DNA of 64,000 nt, from the NCBI RefSeq assembly GCF_024748615.1, contig NZ_CP087168.1:1-64000 (forward strand). Reading direction: 5' to 3'. A model generated the notes under the pieces. It was not told the DNA's origin, did no database searches, and saw nothing but the letters and a program-made list of their open reading frames with translations. Numbering within the stretch: position 1 is the first letter of the stretch; each line of letters opens with the position of its first letter. This stretch comes from Pseudomonas sp. B21-048. Lineage in GTDB: Bacteria; Pseudomonadota; Gammaproteobacteria; Pseudomonadales; Pseudomonadaceae. Below are positions 31,049 to 40,313 of the stretch, one piece after another. Made by a program: the position numbers and the translations under genes.

Positions 31049-32617
31049 TCAATCTTCAAACCGGATCGGGCATTTCTCCGCGCCTTCGAGCTTTCTCAAT
31101 TCCTCCACCACCTGTGGCCGTGCCCGCCGCAGGGTCAGGCTGCGATCCTGGCGCAGCAGCCGTCGCGCCTCCTGGTGCAGCATTTCCACGCCCGAATAGT
31201 CGATGAAGTTGATCTGCTGCGCCTCGATCACTACCCGCGCGCCGTGCATCCGTTGCAAACGCACTTGCAGGTAATGGCTGGCGCCGAAAAAGATTGAACC
31301 GCCGACTCGCAGAATGTCCTCGTCGCCCTCACGCCAATGCTGCACCCGAGGTTGCGAGGTGCGTTTGAGGTAGAAGAACAGCGAGGCCAGCACGCCGGCG
31401 TAGATCGCCGTTTGCAACTCCAGCAACAGCGTCGCGACACAGGTCAGCGCCATGACAAGAAACTCGGCACGACTGACCCGCAACAAGGCGCGAATGCCGC
31501 GATGGTCGACCAATCCCCAAGCGATCAACAAAATGCTGCCGGCCATAGCCGGGATCGGAATGTGCGCGATCAATACCGCACCGAAGATAGCGAACAACGC
31601 CACCCATACTGCTGAAAAAACGCCCGCCAACGGTGAGCAGGCACCGGCGTCATAGCTCAGGGCCGAGCGGGTGAAGGAACCGGCTGACAGCGAGCCGGAA
31701 AAAAACGCACCGACCATGTTCGAGAAGCCTTGGGCGCGGACTTCTTGATTGGCGTCGAGCAACTGCTGCGAGCGCGCCGACAAGGAGCGGGCAATCGACA
31801 GGCTCGTCACCAGCCCGAGCATCCCGACCGCCACCGCGCTAGGCAGCAGGCGCAACACCAGGTCCAGATCCAGCGGCAACGGGCTGAAGGGTGGCAGCCG
31901 CCCGACAAAGGCGCTGACCAACTGCACATGACCGAACATCGCTGGCCACAGCCACACCAGCAATCCGCTCAGGGCCAGAGCGATCAACAGTGTCGGCCAG
32001 CGCGGCACCAGCAGTTTCAGTACGACGCCCACCACGACCGTGGCCAGGCCCAGTACCAGCGAGGGTTTGTCCACCTCACTCAGATGACTGAACAGCAGCA
32101 CCAGGCTGTTCAGTGCCGTGGCCTGATTGGGCACATCCAGCCCCAGCAAGTTCGGCAGTTGCCCAATGGCAATCACCACCGCTGCGCCAAGGGTGAAGCC
32201 CAGCACCACCGAGTGAGAGACGAAATTCACCAAAGCGCCGAAACGCAGCAAACCCAGCAACCACTGGAAAATGCCCGCAAGGAGTGTCAGAAGCAGGATC
32301 AGCGTGACGTAGTCCTGCGACGCGGGGACAGCCAGAGGACTGACGCTGGCATACAGGACGATGGAAATGGCCGCCGTAGGACCGCAGATCAAATGCCATG
32401 ACGAGCCCCAGAGGCAGGCGATCAGCACTGGGATAATCGCGGCGTACAACCCGTATTCTGGTGGGAGACCGGCGATCAGGGCGTAGGCAATGGATTGCGG
32501 CAACGCGAGAATCGCACCGCTCAGGCCGACAATCAGGTCACGGCCGACGCTGGCGCGGGTTTGCCGGGGCAACCAGGTCAGGAAGGGGAAGAGTGAATGG
32601 CGGCTGGGGAAGGCCAT
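31049..32617 (-). CDS. SulP-family anion transporter
   Basis: A 522-residue integral membrane protein with about eleven hydrophobic segments and a C-terminal STAS domain (about 415-500). The SulP signature appears near the N-terminus as DLIVGLSGAILALPQSIAYALIAGLPPEYGLYAAI. Family members carry sulfate, bicarbonate or dicarboxylates. Its place next to choX-betC, as in PAO1 (PA0029), suggests handling the sulfate released from choline-O-sulfate. That is inference. A REPIN separates it from choX. Confidence 0.93.
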   Translation of the reverse strand: MAFPSRHSLFPFLTWLPRQTRASVGRDLIVGLSGAILALPQSIAYALIAGLPPEYGLYAAIIPVLIACLWGSSWHLICGPTAAISIVLYASVSPLAVPASQDYVTLILLLTLLAGIFQWLLGLLRFGALVNFVSHSVVLGFTLGAAVVIAIGQLPNLLGLDVPNQATALNSLVLLFSHLSEVDKPSLVLGLATVVVGVVLKLLVPRWPTLLIALALSGLLVWLWPAMFGHVQLVSAFVGRLPPFSPLPLDLDLVLRLLPSAVAVGMLGLVTSLSIARSLSARSQQLLDANQEVRAQGFSNMVGAFFSGSLSAGSFTRSALSYDAGACSPLAGVFSAVWVALFAIFGAVLIAHIPIPAMAGSILLIAWGLVDHRGIRALLRVSRAEFLVMALTCVATLLLELQTAIYAGVLASLFFYLKRTSQPRVQHWREGDEDILRVGGSIFFGASHYLQVRLQRMHGARVVIEAQQINFIDYSGVEMLHQEARRLLRQDRSLTLRRARPQVVEELRKLEGAEKCPIRFED

Positions 32618-32663
32618 GGGTCCTCTCGGGCAGGGTTTTACGGAAGAGTATCAGGACCGACGC

Positions 32664-32749
32664 TGATCGTTCCCACGCTCTGCGTGGGAATGCCGCCATG
32701 GACGCTCTGCGTCCGCTTCGGGATGTGACGCGGAGCGTGGGAACGATCA
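32664..32749. repeat. REPIN-type inverted repeat (copy 2)
   Basis: Its ends are identical to those of copy 1 (TGATCGTTCCCACGC and GCGTGGGAACGATCA), but the interior is shorter. It lies between the choX stop and the SulP start, where a shared transcript would read through it. Confidence 0.9.
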
Positions 32750-32760
32750 AGTGGTAGCAG

Positions 32761-33693
32761 TTAAAGTTTGGCTTTGACCGCCGGCAACGCATCCTTCCCG
32801 TCCACGGTCTTCACACCGTCCAGCCACTTATCCAGCACCGCCGGATTGGCCTTGATCCACGCCTTGGCCGCCTCGGCATTGCTGACCTTTTTGTTCACCG
32901 CCTCGGCCATGATGCTGTTCTCCATTTCCTGGGTAAAACTCAGGTTGGTGAGCAGTTTGCCGACGTTCGGGCAGGCCTGTGCATAACCTTTGCGGGTCAG
33001 TGTATAAACGCTGCCGGTGTCGCCGAAGTACTTCTCGCCGCCTTTCAGGTAATGCATTTTCAGCTGCACGTTCATCGGGTGGGGCGTCCAGCCGAGGAAG
33101 GTCACGAACTTCTGTTTCTTCACCGCGCGAGACACTTCGGCCAGCATCGCCTGCTCGCTGGATTCGACCAGCTTCCACTGGCCCATATCGAAGTCATTCT
33201 TCTTGATGATCTCTTGCAGCGAAATGTTTGCCGGGGCGCCGGAGCCGATGCCATAGATCTTTTTGTCGACTTCTTTTGGGTGTAGCTCGGCGTACTTGTT
33301 CAAGTCGTTAAAGTTATGCACACCCGCATCCCAAACGTAATCCGGGACCGCCAGCGTGAATTCGGTGCCGTCGAGGTTCTTCGCCAGTTGCGTAACGTCG
33401 CCGTTGGCCACGAACTTGTCGTAGAAGCCCTGCTGCGCCGGCATCCAGTTACCGAGGAATACGTCCACCTGGCCATCCTTCAGACCGCCAAAGGTGATCG
33501 GTACTGCCAGCGTGTCGACCTTGGCCTTGTAGCCCATGCCGTCCAGCAGAAACCCGGTGATGGCGTTGGTTGCAGCAATGTCGCTCCAGCCAGGGTCGGC
33601 CATTTTCACCGTCTCGCAGCTTTGCTCGGCATAAGCCGAGGCGCTGCCCAGAGCCAGAAGCCCGACCGTCAGTACTGTGGATAACCTTTGCAT
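32761..33693 (-). CDS. choX: Choline ABC transporter substrate-binding protein
   Basis: The 310-residue protein has a signal peptide (MQRLSTVLTVGLLALGSASAYA) and an OpuAC-type periplasmic binding fold (KMADPGWSDIAATNAITGFLL, VFLGNWMPAQQGFYDK, FLGWTPHPMN), matching the ChoX choline-binding family. No permease or ATPase gene lies beside it, so it must share a transporter encoded elsewhere. The gene is 16 bp after betC on the same strand, an operon for taking up and cleaving choline-sulfate. An exact DnaA box lies at 33676-33684, in its first codons. Confidence 0.92.
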   Translation of the reverse strand: MQRLSTVLTVGLLALGSASAYAEQSCETVKMADPGWSDIAATNAITGFLLDGMGYKAKVDTLAVPITFGGLKDGQVDVFLGNWMPAQQGFYDKFVANGDVTQLAKNLDGTEFTLAVPDYVWDAGVHNFNDLNKYAELHPKEVDKKIYGIGSGAPANISLQEIIKKNDFDMGQWKLVESSEQAMLAEVSRAVKKQKFVTFLGWTPHPMNVQLKMHYLKGGEKYFGDTGSVYTLTRKGYAQACPNVGKLLTNLSFTQEMENSIMAEAVNKKVSNAEAAKAWIKANPAVLDKWLDGVKTVDGKDALPAVKAKL

Positions 33694-33737
33694 GGACTTC
33701 CCCTTAACGTTATTGGTTTTGGCAGGGTTGTGGATAA
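33676..33737 (-). promoter_or_regulatory. Two exact DnaA boxes at the betC-choX junction
   Basis: TGTGGATAA occurs at 33676-33684 (start of choX) and 33729-33737 (end of betC), same orientation, 53 bp apart. Two such 9-mers this close are very unlikely by chance. Confidence 0.45.
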
Positions 33738-35224
33738 CGTGCTTTACGTTCCAGATCGTCGAGGTCGATGTGGTTGCGCATGTACTGCTGACTGGCGTCC
33801 ACCAGCGGCTGGTGATCCCAGCTCTTCAGCTTGCCAATGGTCAGGGCGTCGGCGACGAAACGCCGGCGTCGCTGACTGGCGAGCACCTGTTGGTGGATCG
33901 CCGGGATATCCCATTTGGCCCGCGCTTCGGCGAGAAACTCATCAAATAGCTGCCGATGTTGCGGCGATTGGCTGAGTTCTTCCTGTTCCTTGGGGTCGTT
34001 ATGTACATCGAAGAGTAGGCAAGGGTCGTCTTCGCTGTAGATGAATTTGTAGGCGCCCCGGCGAATCATCATCAACGGGCTGATGGTGCCTTCGGCCATG
34101 TACTCGCCGAAAACTTCATCGTGACCGCCCTGCCCTTGCAGGTGCGAAACCAGCGAGCGGCCGTCCAGCGGCAGACCCGGTTCCAGAGAGCCGCCGGCCA
34201 GTTCGACAAAGGTCGGCAACAGATCGGCAGTGGACACCGCCGCGCTGACCCGCCCGGCCCCGAATTGCCCTGGTGCACTGATCAACAGCGGTACACGGGC
34301 AGCCATTTCGTACCAGTGCATTTTGTACCAGAGGCCGCGCTCGCCGAGCATGTCGCCGTGATCCCCGGAGAACACAATGATGGTGTCGTCGATAAGGCCG
34401 GTTTCCTCGAGTGTTTGCAGGAGTTTGCCGACGTTGCTGTCGATATAGCTGCACGCACCGAAGTAGGCGCGACGCGCGTCGCGAATCTTATCCACAGGCA
34501 GCGGCTTGTTCCACAGGTCATAGACCTTGAGCAGACGCTGGGAGTGAGGATCAAGTTGATCCTGCGGGGGTGTTTCGGGCAAAGGGATGTCGGCATCGTC
34601 GTACATATCCCAGAAAGCTTTAGGAATCGTGTACGGATCGTGTGGGTGAGTCATCGATACGGTCAGGCAGAACGGCTGATCGCCATCCTCGCGGATGTGG
34701 TCGAACAAATATTGCTGAGCCTTGAACACCACCTCTTCGTCGAAATCCAGCTGATTGGTGCGCACGCAGGGCCCGGCTTGCAGCACCGATGACATGTTGT
34801 GGTACCAGGTTGGGCGCACATCGGGCTCATCCCAGTTCACCGACCAGCCGTAATCGGCCGGGTAGATGTCGCTGGTCAGGCGTTCTTCATAGCCGTGCAA
34901 CTGGTCCGGGCCGCAGAAATGCATCTTGCCCGATAGCGCGGTGTGATAACCGAGGCGACGCAGGTAGTGGGCATAGGTTGGAACGTCGGCGGGGAAATCG
35001 GCCGCGTTGTCGTAGGCGCCGATCTTGCTCGGCAACTGACCGCTGACCAGGGTGAAACGCGACGGCGCGCAGAGTGGGCTGTTGCAGTATGCGGCGTCGA
35101 ACACCACGCCTTCGGCGGCGAGGCGGCTGAGATTCGGCAGTTTGATCGGTGAAGGGCCGTAGAACGGCAACATTGGCGCGGCCATCTGATCGGCCATGAT
35201 GAAAAGAATATTTTTGCGCTTCAT
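33710..35224 (-). CDS. betC: Choline-sulfatase
   Basis: BetC hydrolyses choline-O-sulfate to choline and sulfate, feeding glycine betaine synthesis. The 504-residue enzyme has the N-terminal metal site NILFIMADQM, the sulfatase signature CAPSR at 52-56 (C52 is the residue converted to formylglycine), SGKMHFCG, and FSGDHGDMLGERGLWYKMHWYE. I start at ATG 35224 (MKRKNILF); an upstream in-frame ATG at 35242 would add six unlikely residues. It is divergent from a LysR gene and followed by choX. Confidence 0.96.
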   Translation of the reverse strand: MKRKNILFIMADQMAAPMLPFYGPSPIKLPNLSRLAAEGVVFDAAYCNSPLCAPSRFTLVSGQLPSKIGAYDNAADFPADVPTYAHYLRRLGYHTALSGKMHFCGPDQLHGYEERLTSDIYPADYGWSVNWDEPDVRPTWYHNMSSVLQAGPCVRTNQLDFDEEVVFKAQQYLFDHIREDGDQPFCLTVSMTHPHDPYTIPKAFWDMYDDADIPLPETPPQDQLDPHSQRLLKVYDLWNKPLPVDKIRDARRAYFGACSYIDSNVGKLLQTLEETGLIDDTIIVFSGDHGDMLGERGLWYKMHWYEMAARVPLLISAPGQFGAGRVSAAVSTADLLPTFVELAGGSLEPGLPLDGRSLVSHLQGQGGHDEVFGEYMAEGTISPLMMIRRGAYKFIYSEDDPCLLFDVHNDPKEQEELSQSPQHRQLFDEFLAEARAKWDIPAIHQQVLASQRRRRFVADALTIGKLKSWDHQPLVDASQQYMRNHIDLDDLERKARYPQPCQNQ

Positions 35225-35338
35225 GTGATCGCGGCATTCCATAGTGGATATTTATGCGAGAGTGCTGTGATCGAGCATGGAGTCCATACTCTTTGTGGTA
35301 AAGCCCATGCCAGGCAATGACTAGGATAAGCACAGCTT

Positions 35339-36289
35339 ATGTATGACGCCCTCGGTGATTTGTCCCTGGACCTGCTGCGTGCCTTTGAAGCCGCAGCCCG
35401 GCAACGCAGCTTCACCGCCGCCGCGGTGGAGCTCGGCACCACGCAACCGGCCATCAGTCAGCAGATCAAACGACTGGAGGAACAGCTTGCGACACGGTTG
35501 TTCGACCGTATCTATCGCGGTATTGAGTTGACTGAGGCCGGGACTATTCTGTTTGAGCAAGTTCAGCTCGGTTTGCAGAATATCGATGCAGGATTGAGCG
35601 CAATCAGCGCACAACAACAGCACGAAGTGTTGCAGGTGGCCACTGACTTTGCCTTCGCTGCGTACTGGCTGATGCCGCGTCTGCACCGCTTCCATACCGC
35701 CAACCCTCAAGTGGACGTCAGCCTGGTTACCAGCGAACGCAGCCACAACATGCTGCGCACCGACATCGATGTGGCGGTGCTGTTCGGCGATGGCCGGTTC
35801 AAGCAAGGCGAGAGCCACTGGCTGTTCAGCGAAGAGGTGTTCCCGGTATGCAGCCCGCTGCTATTGAAGGACCGTGCCCTGCCCTTGCCGGCTCAGGTCT
35901 TGCTGGAATTTCCGCTGCTGCACCTGCGAGGCGAGAACAGCAGCAACTGGTTCGACTGGAGCGGTGTGTTTCGCGAGCTGGGGATCACCTCGGCCCCAGC
36001 GCCGGGGCAACTGCGCTTCGACAACTACACCTTGCTGATTCAGGCGGCGATTGGCGGTCAGGGCGTTGCAATCGGATGGCGGCACCTTGTGGATAACTTG
36101 TTGGCGCAAGGTCTGTTGTGTCGCCCGATTGCCGATACGGTGATTTCCAGGCTGGGCTATTACGTGGTCCTGCCCCAGCGCAAACGGCGTGGGGCGTTGA
36201 TTCAGCTGTTTGTGGATTGGTTGATGGCGGAACAGGCTAGCAGTGCGCAATCGCTCAATGGTCTTCCGTTACCCTCGATTGCGGTGTGA
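35339..36289 (+). CDS. LysR-family regulator of choline-sulfate genes
   Basis: A 316-residue LysR protein with the N-terminal helix-turn-helix (DLLRAFEAAARQRSFTAAAVELGTTQPAISQQIKRLEEQL) and an effector domain from about 95. It is divergent from betC with a 114-bp shared gap, matching the regulator (PA0032-type) of choline-sulfate utilisation. ATG 35339 is set by the LysR N-terminus and lies at the end of GGATAAGCACAGCTT. Its ligand is probably choline or choline-sulfate, by position only. Confidence 0.9.
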   Translation: MYDALGDLSLDLLRAFEAAARQRSFTAAAVELGTTQPAISQQIKRLEEQLATRLFDRIYRGIELTEAGTILFEQVQLGLQNIDAGLSAISAQQQHEVLQVATDFAFAAYWLMPRLHRFHTANPQVDVSLVTSERSHNMLRTDIDVAVLFGDGRFKQGESHWLFSEEVFPVCSPLLLKDRALPLPAQVLLEFPLLHLRGENSSNWFDWSGVFRELGITSAPAPGQLRFDNYTLLIQAAIGGQGVAIGWRHLVDNLLAQGLLCRPIADTVISRLGYYVVLPQRKRRGALIQLFVDWLMAEQASSAQSLNGLPLPSIAV

Positions 36290-36309
36290 ACGGGTTCGGA
36301 CGATTTTTA

Positions 36310-36972
36310 CTATTCCGACGTCGCAATAAAACTCACATGCTCACCAACATGCAGGTTCAGGTGCAGCTCATCGGCAATTCCTACGGCTACCCTGTTCAGT
36401 TGTTCCAGCACTGCGGCCAGACCCGGTTCCAGGCTACTGCTGACGTGACTGAAATGCTCGATGGTCAGCCCGGGCACGCGGCGTGGTGCATTCACCAAGG
36501 TCCAGTGCAACGAGCTGCTTTGCAGAGCCTCGCGGATTTCTTCGGCGGCGTGGCGTTGCAACGGGTCTTCTATTTCCGGGTCGTCCAGCACCTCGAAATC
36601 GCCCACCACAAACAAGCGGGCAATGCCTGCGGCCTGCATGCCGTCGATCAGTGCATCCACCGCCAGCACCTCCTCGACCGGGCCGGGCACTATGGATTTT
36701 TCGATGTGTTCACTGTTCATCGGCAACCCTGGCGCATCGAGCAGGCAGATCACCGCCGAACAGCCGGCCACGCTTTGCTTGACCCGCTTGGCATCGAACA
36801 GGTCACCCGCCTTGGTGCGTAAACCCGGGCGCGGCGCGAGCGCGTTCAAGTCATCGATAATCGCGATCACTTCATGCTTGCGCCGCAGCATTTCAGCCAT
36901 CAGCGCACTGCCCAGGCTACTCATGGCACCATAAAGCACCACCTTCACCACCGGGGTTTCGGCATTTTTCAT
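36310..36972 (-). CDS. NAD(P)-binding SDR-like protein
   Basis: A 220-residue atypical short-chain dehydrogenase/epimerase-like protein. It has a Rossmann start (VVKVVLYGAMSSLGSALMAEMLRRKHEVIAIIDD), an acidic loop and a middle segment DALIDGMQAAGIARLFVVGDFEVLDDPE. These features fit the NAD(P)H-binding YwnB/NmrA-like group. No catalytic Tyr-x3-Lys is evident, so enzymatic activity is uncertain. It is convergent with the LysR regulator. Confidence 0.8.
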   Translation of the reverse strand: MKNAETPVVKVVLYGAMSSLGSALMAEMLRRKHEVIAIIDDLNALAPRPGLRTKAGDLFDAKRVKQSVAGCSAVICLLDAPGLPMNSEHIEKSIVPGPVEEVLAVDALIDGMQAAGIARLFVVGDFEVLDDPEIEDPLQRHAAEEIREALQSSSLHWTLVNAPRRVPGLTIEHFSHVSSSLEPGLAAVLEQLNRVAVGIADELHLNLHVGEHVSFIATSE

Positions 36973-37055
36973 GGCTGTGCTCCGTACTTCCTGCCTATAT
37001 AACGTGAGACCTGCGGGGAATGGTGTGGGTTCGACCAGGTTTAAAGGGGTTTCAG

Positions 37056-37382
37056 ATGCGACAGATCAAGGGCTACCACGCCCATGTCTATTTCGACGCC
37101 AGCACCCTCCCGCAGGCACGGGCCTTGTGTGAGCAGGCAGCGCAATTGTTTCCGCTGAAGATGGGCCGCGTGCACGAGCGCCCGGTCGGCCCACATCCAG
37201 ACTGGAGCTGCCAATTGGCTTTCGAGCCGCAACACCTCGGCGCGGTGTTGCCGTGGCTGGCGCTCAACCGCAAGGGATTAGTGATATTCCTGCATCCGGA
37301 CACGGGCGACGATCTGCTCGACCACACCGAACACGCGATCTGGATGGGCGCGATTCGGCCGCTGAACCTGTCCATTTTCTGA
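37056..37382 (+). CDS. DOPA 4,5-dioxygenase-family protein
   Basis: A 108-residue protein whose start MRQIKGYHAHVYFD and later GRVHERPVGPHPDWSCQLAF and LNRKGLVIFLHPDTGDDLLDHTEHAIWMG match the DOPA dioxygenase family (aromatic ring cleavage, His-rich metal site). I start at ATG 37056, giving family length; an in-frame ATG at 37020 lacks homology. Its physiological substrate in Pseudomonas is unknown. It is convergent and end-to-end with the GFA gene (stops at 37382 and 37383). Confidence 0.88.
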   Translation: MRQIKGYHAHVYFDASTLPQARALCEQAAQLFPLKMGRVHERPVGPHPDWSCQLAFEPQHLGAVLPWLALNRKGLVIFLHPDTGDDLLDHTEHAIWMGAIRPLNLSIF

Positions 37383-37784
37383 TCAGAGTTGTTCCTCGGC
37401 CTCACCGGGCAAGTGCTCGTCCAGATGCAGCCACGGCAAACGACTGTCGGTCCAGATATGCCGCTCGGCCGGGGCCTGCTCGGGATGGTCGAGGGTGGCG
37501 ATAGTCACATCGATGCTCTCGGGGCTGAGCGTTGTCTCCAGCGCCAGTTGCGCCCCGCAGTTGCGGCAGAAATATCGCACGCAAGTAGGCGAAGACTCGT
37601 ACCGGGACGGCGTACCCGCCATCCATTTAAATGCTGAGGCGGGCACCGTGATCCAGGTGGTCACGATCCCGCCGCTGACCCGTCGGCAAATCGAGCAATG
37701 GCAATGAGCGATGTCGTGCAATGGCCCGCTGAATTGATAGCGCATTTGTTCGCAGTGGCAACCGCCGGTGTGAAGTTCGCCCAT
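37383..37784 (-). CDS. GFA-family zinc protein
   Basis: A 133-residue member of the glutathione-dependent formaldehyde-activating (GFA/Mss4-like) family. The zinc-binding Cys pattern is clear: GGCHCEQMRYQF, HCHCSICRRVSGG and YFCRNCGAQLAL. I start at ATG 37784; the open frame upstream to 37961 has no homology. Many GFA proteins have no proven formaldehyde role, so the function is open. Confidence 0.88.
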   Translation of the reverse strand: MGELHTGGCHCEQMRYQFSGPLHDIAHCHCSICRRVSGGIVTTWITVPASAFKWMAGTPSRYESSPTCVRYFCRNCGAQLALETTLSPESIDVTIATLDHPEQAPAERHIWTDSRLPWLHLDEHLPGEAEEQL

Positions 37785-37985
37785 GTCTTTTGCTCCTGAC
37801 CCGTGTTTACGGACTCTCAATCCGGCCGACGACCGGTTGTACATTCGGTCAATGCTTTCACTCGCGAAAGCTGGCTGAAAGCTTCCCCGATTAGGATCGC
37901 CCTCACTGCCGGCAACAGACCGGTTGGCCAATGCGAGTGTTTTATCGCCCGCCCGGTCCATTTAACAACAACAATGGTGATCCTG

Positions 37986-38054
37986 ATGTCCTCTCCTATC
38001 CGCCTCTTCGCTGCAACTCCGCCCGTACGCCTCGTGCTTCCCGTTCTGCGCTGA
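37986..38054 (+). CDS. Short leader-like ORF upstream of the CitMHS gene
   Basis: A 22-codon frame from ATG 37986 (after GGTGATCCTG) to TGA 38052 reads MSSPIRLFAATPPVRLVLP and then three more residues. It lies 50 bp before the citrate-type transporter and may be a translated leader. It has no known family. It could be chance; the proper-looking start and position are the only evidence. Confidence 0.3.
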   Translation: MSSPIRLFAATPPVRLVLPVLR

Positions 38055-38104
38055 CCTCATCCGGTTCGCCCATTTACTAGCCGCGCTACGCCTGGAGTAT
38101 TCCT

Positions 38105-39412
38105 ATGCTGACTTTCCTTGGCTTCGCCATGGTCATCACGTTCATGTTCCTGATCATGACCAAGCGCCTGTCCGCGCTGATCGCCCTGATCATCATCCCG
38201 ATCATCTTCGCCCTGTTCGGCGGCTTCTCGCCGAAGATCGGCCCGATGATGCTAGAAGGCATCACCAAACTCGCGCCGACCGGCGTGATGCTGATGTTCG
38301 CCATTCTCTACTTTGCCCTGATGATCGACTCCGGCCTGTTCGACCCCGCCGTGCGCAAGATCCTCAAACTGGTCAAGGGCGACCCGTTGAAAGTTTCGGT
38401 CGGAACCGCCGTACTGGCGCTCGTCGTTTCCCTTGATGGTGACGGCGCGACCACTTATATGATCTGCGTGGCCGCCATGCTGCCGCTCTACAGCCGCATC
38501 GGCATGAGCCCGCGGATCATGGCCGGTCTGATCATCCTCGCCGGTGGCGTGATGAACATGACCCCTTGGGGTGGTCCGACGGCTCGTGCGGCCAGTGCGC
38601 TGCATGTCGACCCGTCCGACATCTTTGTGCCAATGATCCCGGCAATGCTGGCCGGCGTGGTGGCGATCCTGGCGATTGCCTACTTCTACGGTAAACGCGA
38701 GCGTGCGCGTCTGGGTGAATTGCATCTGGTCGGTGATGAAGTCGATCACAGCGAAATCAGCGTTTCGCAGTTCCCGGATGCCCGTCGTCCAAAGCTGATC
38801 TGGTTCAACGGCGCGCTGACCCTGACGCTCATGGGTACGCTGATCGCCGGTCTGTTGCCACTGCCGGTGCTGTTCATGGTGGCGTTCAGTATCGCGATGA
38901 TCGTCAACTACCCATGCCTGCAACAGCAGAAGGACCGCGTCGCGGCCCATGCCGGTAGCGTGCTGGCGGTGGTCGGGTTGATCTTTGCCGCGGGTATCTT
39001 CACCGGTATCCTGTCGGGCACCGGTATGGTCGATGCCATGTCGAAAAGCCTGCTGGCGGTCATCCCGGATTTCCTCGGCCCGTACCTGGCCGTGATCACC
39101 GCGCTGGTGAGCATGCCGTTCACGTTCTTCATGTCGAACGATGCATTTTATTACGGCGTGTTACCGGTACTTGCCGAAGCTGCCAGTCATTACGGTATAA
39201 CCGCGGTGGAAATGGCACGTGCCTCGATCGTCGGTCAGCCCGTCCACTTGCTGAGCCCGCTGGTACCATCGACCTACCTGTTGGTGGCCCTGGCCGGTAT
39301 CGAATTCGGTGACCATCAGCGGTTCACCTTGAAGTGGGCAGTGCTGGTTTGCCTGTGCATACTGGTCGCTGCGTTGCTGATGGGGATTTTTCCGCTGTTC
39401 AGCACTCTATAA
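38105..39412 (+). CDS. CitMHS-family metal-citrate/H+ symporter
   Basis: A 435-residue membrane protein with about twelve hydrophobic segments. Family features include MLTFLGFAMVITFMFLIMTKRLSAL, VVSLDGDGATTYMICVAAMLP, GGVMNMTPWGGPTARAASAL and MSNDAFYYGVLPVLAEAASHYG. The CitMHS group imports citrate complexed with a divalent metal, together with protons. ATG 38105 follows TGGAGTATTCCT. Upstream lies a 320-bp gap holding the possible leader peptide. Confidence 0.92.
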   Translation: MLTFLGFAMVITFMFLIMTKRLSALIALIIIPIIFALFGGFSPKIGPMMLEGITKLAPTGVMLMFAILYFALMIDSGLFDPAVRKILKLVKGDPLKVSVGTAVLALVVSLDGDGATTYMICVAAMLPLYSRIGMSPRIMAGLIILAGGVMNMTPWGGPTARAASALHVDPSDIFVPMIPAMLAGVVAILAIAYFYGKRERARLGELHLVGDEVDHSEISVSQFPDARRPKLIWFNGALTLTLMGTLIAGLLPLPVLFMVAFSIAMIVNYPCLQQQKDRVAAHAGSVLAVVGLIFAAGIFTGILSGTGMVDAMSKSLLAVIPDFLGPYLAVITALVSMPFTFFMSNDAFYYGVLPVLAEAASHYGITAVEMARASIVGQPVHLLSPLVPSTYLLVALAGIEFGDHQRFTLKWAVLVCLCILVAALLMGIFPLFSTL

Positions 39413-39498
39413 GCCCAAGACTCACCATGACGGGTCCAGGCTTTGTTGTTTGAAGCCTGGGCCCTTTGTGGTTTAAACACTCGCTCAAAGGAATACAC

Positions 39499-40266
39499 AT
39501 GGAATGGCTGACCAACCCTGAAATCTGGGTTGCCTTCTTCACCCTGACTGCCCTGGAGATCGTCCTGGGCATCGACAACATCATCATGATCTCGATCCTG
39601 GTCAGCCGCATGCCCAAGCACATGCAGGCGCGCACCCGGATCTTCGGCCTGGCGCTGGCCATGATCACGCGGATCCTGTTGCTGCTGTCGATCACCTGGG
39701 TCATGCGCCTCACCGCAGACCTGTTCGAAGTCTTCGGCCAGGGTATTTCCGGGCGTGACCTGATCCTGTTCTTCGGTGGTCTGTTCCTGCTGTGGAAGAG
39801 CTCGCAAGAGATGTACCACGCGCTGGAAGGTCAAGATGAAATCGGCGACGAGCCTTCGGGCAAGGGCGGCAATTTCCTGTACACCATCATCCAGATCGCG
39901 ATCATCGACATCGTGTTCTCGCTGGACTCGGTGATCACGGCGGTGGGCATGGTGTCCCACGTACCGGTCATGGTCGCGGCGATTGTCGTTGCAGTGCTAG
40001 TGATGATGTGGGCTTCTGGCACCATCAGCGACTTCATCGACAAGCACCCGTCGCTGAAGATGCTGGCGCTGTCGTTCCTGTTGCTGGTGGGTACCGTGCT
40101 GATTGCCGAATCGCTCGACGTGCACTTGCCAAAAGGCTACGTCTACTTTGCTATGGCGTTCTCGTTGGCGGTGGAAGCGATCAACATCAAGATGCGCACC
40201 GCGATGATGAAAAAGAAGAAGCAGCAAGAGCCAGTGAAACTGCGCAAGGATGTTCCGGGTCAGTAA
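39499..40266 (+). CDS. TerC-family integral membrane protein
   Basis: A 255-residue TerC/YgdQ-type membrane protein with seven or eight segments. The conserved acidic motif appears as EIVLGIDNIIMISIL near the N-terminus and again as IDIVFSLDSVITAVGM, typical of TerC/Alx-like proteins linked to manganese or tellurite handling. ATG 39499 is used (MEWLTNPEIWVAFF). A weak hairpin (39436-39460) lies upstream and a strong one follows at 40282. No yybP-ykoY-type leader fits in the 86-bp upstream gap. Confidence 0.92.
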   Translation: MEWLTNPEIWVAFFTLTALEIVLGIDNIIMISILVSRMPKHMQARTRIFGLALAMITRILLLLSITWVMRLTADLFEVFGQGISGRDLILFFGGLFLLWKSSQEMYHALEGQDEIGDEPSGKGGNFLYTIIQIAIIDIVFSLDSVITAVGMVSHVPVMVAAIVVAVLVMMWASGTISDFIDKHPSLKMLALSFLLLVGTVLIAESLDVHLPKGYVYFAMAFSLAVEAINIKMRTAMMKKKKQQEPVKLRKDVPGQ

Positions 40267-40281
40267 CCTGAACACCCTGCT

Positions 40282-40313
40282 ATGACAAAGGGGCCTTCGG
40301 GCCCCTTTGTCAT
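40282..40313. terminator. Terminator-like GC-rich hairpin after TerC
   Basis: ATGACAAAGGGGCC and GGCCCCTTTGTCAT form a perfect 14-bp stem with a TTCG tetraloop, 16 bp after the TerC stop. The trailing T-run is poor, so termination may depend on stem strength. Confidence 0.75.

Noticed and set aside
39413..39498. Manganese (yybP-ykoY) riboswitch before the TerC gene
   Set aside because: The gap is only 86 bp and is mostly a CitMHS-side hairpin. The conserved aptamer cores were not seen.
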